DNA of 8,522 nucleotides from Methanoregulaceae archaeon (GTDB lineage: Archaea; Halobacteriota; Methanomicrobia; Methanomicrobiales; Methanospirillaceae), in NCBI GenBank assembly GCA_028679325.1, contig JAJRBS010000012.1, positions 1 through 8,522 of the forward strand, written 5' to 3'. The notes below the pieces were generated by a model. The model did no database searches and was not told the origin of the DNA. It saw only the letters and a list, made by a program, of their open reading frames with translations. The position numbers were made by a program, and so were the translations under genes. Of this stretch, positions 6,901 through 8,522 are shown piece after piece (the first letter of the stretch is position 1; every line of letters begins with the position of its first letter).

Positions 6901-7547
6901 TCTACCGGGCGTATGAATGGGCGCTGCTCCGGCGGATAACCCTCCTGCCCGGGCATATCTGTTTCATGATACCGGAAGAGGATCTCCTCGCGGCTCCGGA
7001 AAAGATCTCTGAAGTCTCGCGCTGGTGCACGGAGATTAACAGTTACAGTGAACACCGCATCTCCTTTCGCGGGGAGGAGGGAGCGGATACGAAACAGGGC
7101 ATCCGCACCATAACTTTCCATATCAGTGCCGAGGATCCCCGGAGGGTTGACCCGGTCCTGCCGGAGATCAGGGCCATCGCCGAGTTCGCCCGGCTGACAC
7201 TCCATATCGGTGAGACCCCTGAGGTCCGGGGAAAGGGGATGGACGTGGTAGTGGTGGTGGGCAAGAGCGGGAGAGACGAGATCGTCTCCTGCATCCGGAG
7301 AATGGCCGCCGACCATCTTGATCCCGGGATTGTTGACGAACAAACCTTCGAGCGGTACCTGACCTTCCCCGGTACACCGGACATGATCCTCAAGACAGGG
7401 GGCTATCACCTCACAGATTTTCTTATCTGGCAGTCTGTCTATTCAGAGCTCTTCTTCTCTGATGTCAACTGGAGATACTTCCGAAAGACTGACTTCCTCC
7501 GTGCCTTGCGGGACTACCAGGCGCGGAAGAGAAGGTTCGGGAGATAA
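6897..7547 (+). CDS. Non-catalytic cis-prenyltransferase-like protein (NgBR/Nus1-like subunit of a heteromeric polyprenyl diphosphate synthase, inferred)
   Basis: The protein is 216 aa and clearly related to undecaprenyl/dehydrodolichyl diphosphate synthases at both ends. The N-terminus (YEWALLRRITLLPGHICFM, 6-24) aligns with the catalytic homologue encoded next door. The C-terminus carries KTGGYHLTDFLIWQSVYSEL (166-185) and LRALRDYQARKRRFGR (201-216). GKSGRDEIV (122-130) matches the YGGRxEIV motif. The catalytic P-loop is gone: the aligned DGNRR position reads P-E-E-D-L (26-30), so the essential Asp is Pro26. The IPP-binding RTGGExRxS is reduced to KTGGYHLT, with one residue missing. The middle region (30-115) lacks GHxxG and the SxENW motif. 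RRFG at 212-215 is kept. This pattern, P-loop lost and RxG retained, is that of NgBR/Nus1. I infer an accessory subunit, not an active enzyme. The ATG at 6897 overlaps the polX stop (ATGA) with GGAG eight bases before it; an upstream GTG at 6888 is possible but less likely. Confidence 0.85.
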   Translation: MIYRAYEWALLRRITLLPGHICFMIPEEDLLAAPEKISEVSRWCTEINSYSEHRISFRGEEGADTKQGIRTITFHISAEDPRRVDPVLPEIRAIAEFARLTLHIGETPEVRGKGMDVVVVVGKSGRDEIVSCIRRMAADHLDPGIVDEQTFERYLTFPGTPDMILKTGGYHLTDFLIWQSVYSELFFSDVNWRYFRKTDFLRALRDYQARKRRFGR

Positions 7548-7548
7548 G

Positions 7549-7568
7549 CCCGGCTGCTTTCAGCCGGG
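7549..7568. terminator. Shared stem-loop between convergent cis-prenyltransferase genes
   Basis: CCCGGCTG (7549-7556) and CAGCCGGG (7561-7568) form a perfect 8-bp inverted repeat around a CTTT loop. It starts two bases after the rightward gene's TAA and covers the last codons and TGA of the leftward gene. Its position fits a bidirectional 3'-end element. No long T-run follows on either strand, so it may act as a 3' stability or transcript-collision barrier and not as a true archaeal terminator. Confidence 0.45.
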
Positions 7569-8330
7569 AAGGCCTGATGCTCCGATCCTCTGGGAGTAAA
7601 CCCTGATAGCCCGCAGGAGGTCGATCTTCCTGAAGACCGGCCAGTAGGGGGCGCAGAAGTAGACGGCCGATTCATGGCCGTTCGCAAGCCAGGGGAGGAA
7701 GTTTGAAGTCCGGTTCTCATTTCCGGTCCTGATAACCAGGTCAACCGGGGGGAGGTTGTGTTCTTCGCAGATATGCTGCTCGACAAGGGAGCGGTCGATC
7801 CGGTCGGGAGAGCAGCTCCCGTCCTGCACCCGGGAAAGGATCGATCGCGTCGCGGCGACGATCTCGTTTCTCCCGCCATAAGCAATGGCAAAATTAAGGA
7901 AATAGGACTGATAGGAAGAGGTCGCCTCCTCGGCCCGTTCGATGACCTCCCGCAGGTCGCCGGGCAGGAGGGAACGGTCCCCGACCATCCTGATGCGGAT
8001 CTGATGGCGGTGGATTCGTTCATCGGTGACCGCCCGGGTAAATCTCTCCTTGAAGAGCTGGAAGAGCTCCCGGACCTCCGCAGAGTCCCGTGCGAAATTT
8101 TCTGTCGAGAATGAGTAGAGGGTGACATAGGTGACCCCGAGTTCCCGGATCCATTCCAGCATCTCCTCTGTCCTGTCGGCCCCCGCACGGTGGCCGGCAT
8201 CGCGCCTGATGCCCCGCAGGCTGGCAAACCTCCGGTTGCCGTCCTGGATGATGGCGATGTGGCGGGGCATATGATCTATCTGCTGCAGGAGGGCCTGTTC
8301 ATACAGGGGTTCAAGTACCCGCCGTATCAT
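7560..8330 (-). CDS. uppS: Catalytic cis-prenyltransferase (polyprenyl/undecaprenyl-type diphosphate synthase)
   Basis: This enzyme adds isopentenyl diphosphate units in cis to an allylic primer, making the long polyprenyl diphosphate that becomes the membrane carrier for glycan assembly. It is 256 aa, the usual size. Conserved regions are in order: HIAIIQDGNRRFA (24-36, catalytic Asp30), GHRAG (46-50), LYSFSTENFARDSAEV (71-86), VGDRSLLP (116-123), NFAIAYGGRNEIVAA (146-160) and IRTGNENRTSNFLPW (200-214). Oddities are Phe for the usual Trp after DGNRR (as in archaeal and eukaryotic forms), N204 in place of the second Gly of RTGG, and two extra residues between Glu220 and the PYWPVF segment. 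At the C-terminus the position of the conserved RxG reads A-S-G. These features resemble DHDDS, which needs a partner for activity. The gene overlaps the upstream gene's stop as ATGA, so it is probably co-transcribed with it. It converges on the P-loop-less paralogue. Confidence 0.94.
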   Translation of the reverse strand: MIRRVLEPLYEQALLQQIDHMPRHIAIIQDGNRRFASLRGIRRDAGHRAGADRTEEMLEWIRELGVTYVTLYSFSTENFARDSAEVRELFQLFKERFTRAVTDERIHRHQIRIRMVGDRSLLPGDLREVIERAEEATSSYQSYFLNFAIAYGGRNEIVAATRSILSRVQDGSCSPDRIDRSLVEQHICEEHNLPPVDLVIRTGNENRTSNFLPWLANGHESAVYFCAPYWPVFRKIDLLRAIRVYSQRIGASGLPG

Positions 8331-8521
8331 GGCAGAGGTGTCACCTCAACCACGATGCCCCGGTCAGGGTAACGCTCGATGATGGACCTCTCCCCGCCGA
8401 CCGCCTGTCCCTGCTCAAAGAGGACCCAGGAGGCGGTCTCGATCCCACCGTCCCTGACCTCGTACATCTTCTCTCCGAGAGCCCTGACACCAGGGGGAAC
8501 CTTCACCGTGCCTTCGATGCG
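8327..8521 (-). CDS. C-terminal 64 residues of an unrecognised protein upstream of uppS (truncated by the window edge)
   Basis: Reading the minus strand, an open frame enters from the right edge and ends at TGA (8329-8327). It contains the motifs KVPPGVRALGEKMYEV, ETASWVLFEQ and IIERYPDRGIVVEV, and ends in TPLP. Its composition (alternating hydrophobic/charged, no membrane helix, no Cys or His) suggests a soluble alpha/beta or beta-rich C-terminus. I do not recognise the family. Coding status is supported by the uninterrupted frame, good codon use, and the ATGA overlap of its stop with the uppS start, which implies an operon and translational coupling. A functional link to polyprenyl or lipid metabolism is possible from context only. 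Confidence 0.75.
   Translation of the reverse strand, partial: RIEGTVKVPPGVRALGEKMYEVRDGGIETASWVLFEQGQAVGGERSIIERYPDRGIVVEVTPLP
8335..8347 (-). promoter_or_regulatory. uppS ribosome-binding site inside a short palindrome
   Basis: On the minus strand GAGGTGACACCTC lies just before the uppS ATG and within the last codons of the upstream gene. The GAGGTG half is a plausible ribosome site, 11 bases from the ATG. The CACCTC half is its exact reverse complement around one central base. A four-pair hairpin (GAGG/CCTC, five-base loop) could hide the site until a ribosome finishing the upstream gene opens it. Confidence 0.35.
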
Positions 8522-8522
8522 G

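Noticed and set aside
7514..8227. 237-codon minus-strand frame overlapping uppS
   Set aside because: It is the uppS DNA read in another frame, very rich in Ser/Arg/Pro, and it crosses the convergent intergenic hairpin.
7560..8330. Reading the two cis-prenyltransferase genes as a simple recent duplication
   Set aside because: They are strongly diverged, with different middle regions and opposite losses of active-site motifs, so a recent duplication is not supported.
1..8522. CRISPR arrays, insertion sequences, tRNA or rRNA genes
   Set aside because: No regularly spaced repeats, transposase motifs, terminal inverted repeats or cloverleaf/rRNA-like segments were seen; nearly the whole window is accounted for by the listed genes.

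Overview
The window looks like a piece of a methanogen-type archaeal chromosome, most likely order Methanomicrobiales (Euryarchaeota). The evidence is an archaeal diphthamide methyltransferase (DphB), a DUF357 protein, an archaeal-style FeoB locus, TATA-like promoter elements, GC-rich codon use with many AGG/CGG/ATC codons, and tight ATGA gene overlaps. No methanogenesis gene is present, so the order-level placement is a judgement. All genes look chromosomal. I see no mobile element, tRNA, rRNA or CRISPR array.

Layout. (1) Positions 1-5057 read leftward on the minus strand. The order of transcription is a DtxR/FeoA-fusion metal regulator (5057-4425), feoB (4428-2575), dphB (2483-1734), a tandem-duplicated DUF357 protein (1737-1165), a YbhN/AglD-like flippase-family membrane protein (1079-66) and the first six codons of another gene (18-1). 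Regulator and feoB overlap by ATGA, as do dphB and DUF357. A 91-base gap before dphB and an 85-base gap before the membrane protein may hold internal promoters. (2) Positions 5058-5208 are a divergent promoter region containing a perfect 8-bp inverted repeat. (3) On the plus strand, polX (5209-6900) overlaps by ATGA a degenerate cis-prenyltransferase paralogue (6897-7547). (4) Convergent to these, on the minus strand, a complete catalytic cis-prenyltransferase (8330-7560) overlaps by ATGA the end of an unrecognised gene (8521-8327). A perfect 8-bp stem-loop lies between the two convergent genes.

The most notable content is the pair of convergent cis-prenyltransferase genes. One keeps the catalytic DGNRR P-loop but lacks the C-terminal RxG at the aligned position. 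The other has lost the P-loop but keeps RRFG at its C-terminus. This is the division of labour seen in eukaryotic DHDDS/NgBR (Rer2/Nus1) heteromers, and a heteromeric enzyme has been reported for Methanosarcina mazei. I infer that the two genes encode the subunits of a heteromeric polyprenyl diphosphate synthase making the lipid carrier for glycan assembly. The remainder is an iron(II) uptake unit with its own regulator, an EF2-modification gene, and a DNA repair polymerase.
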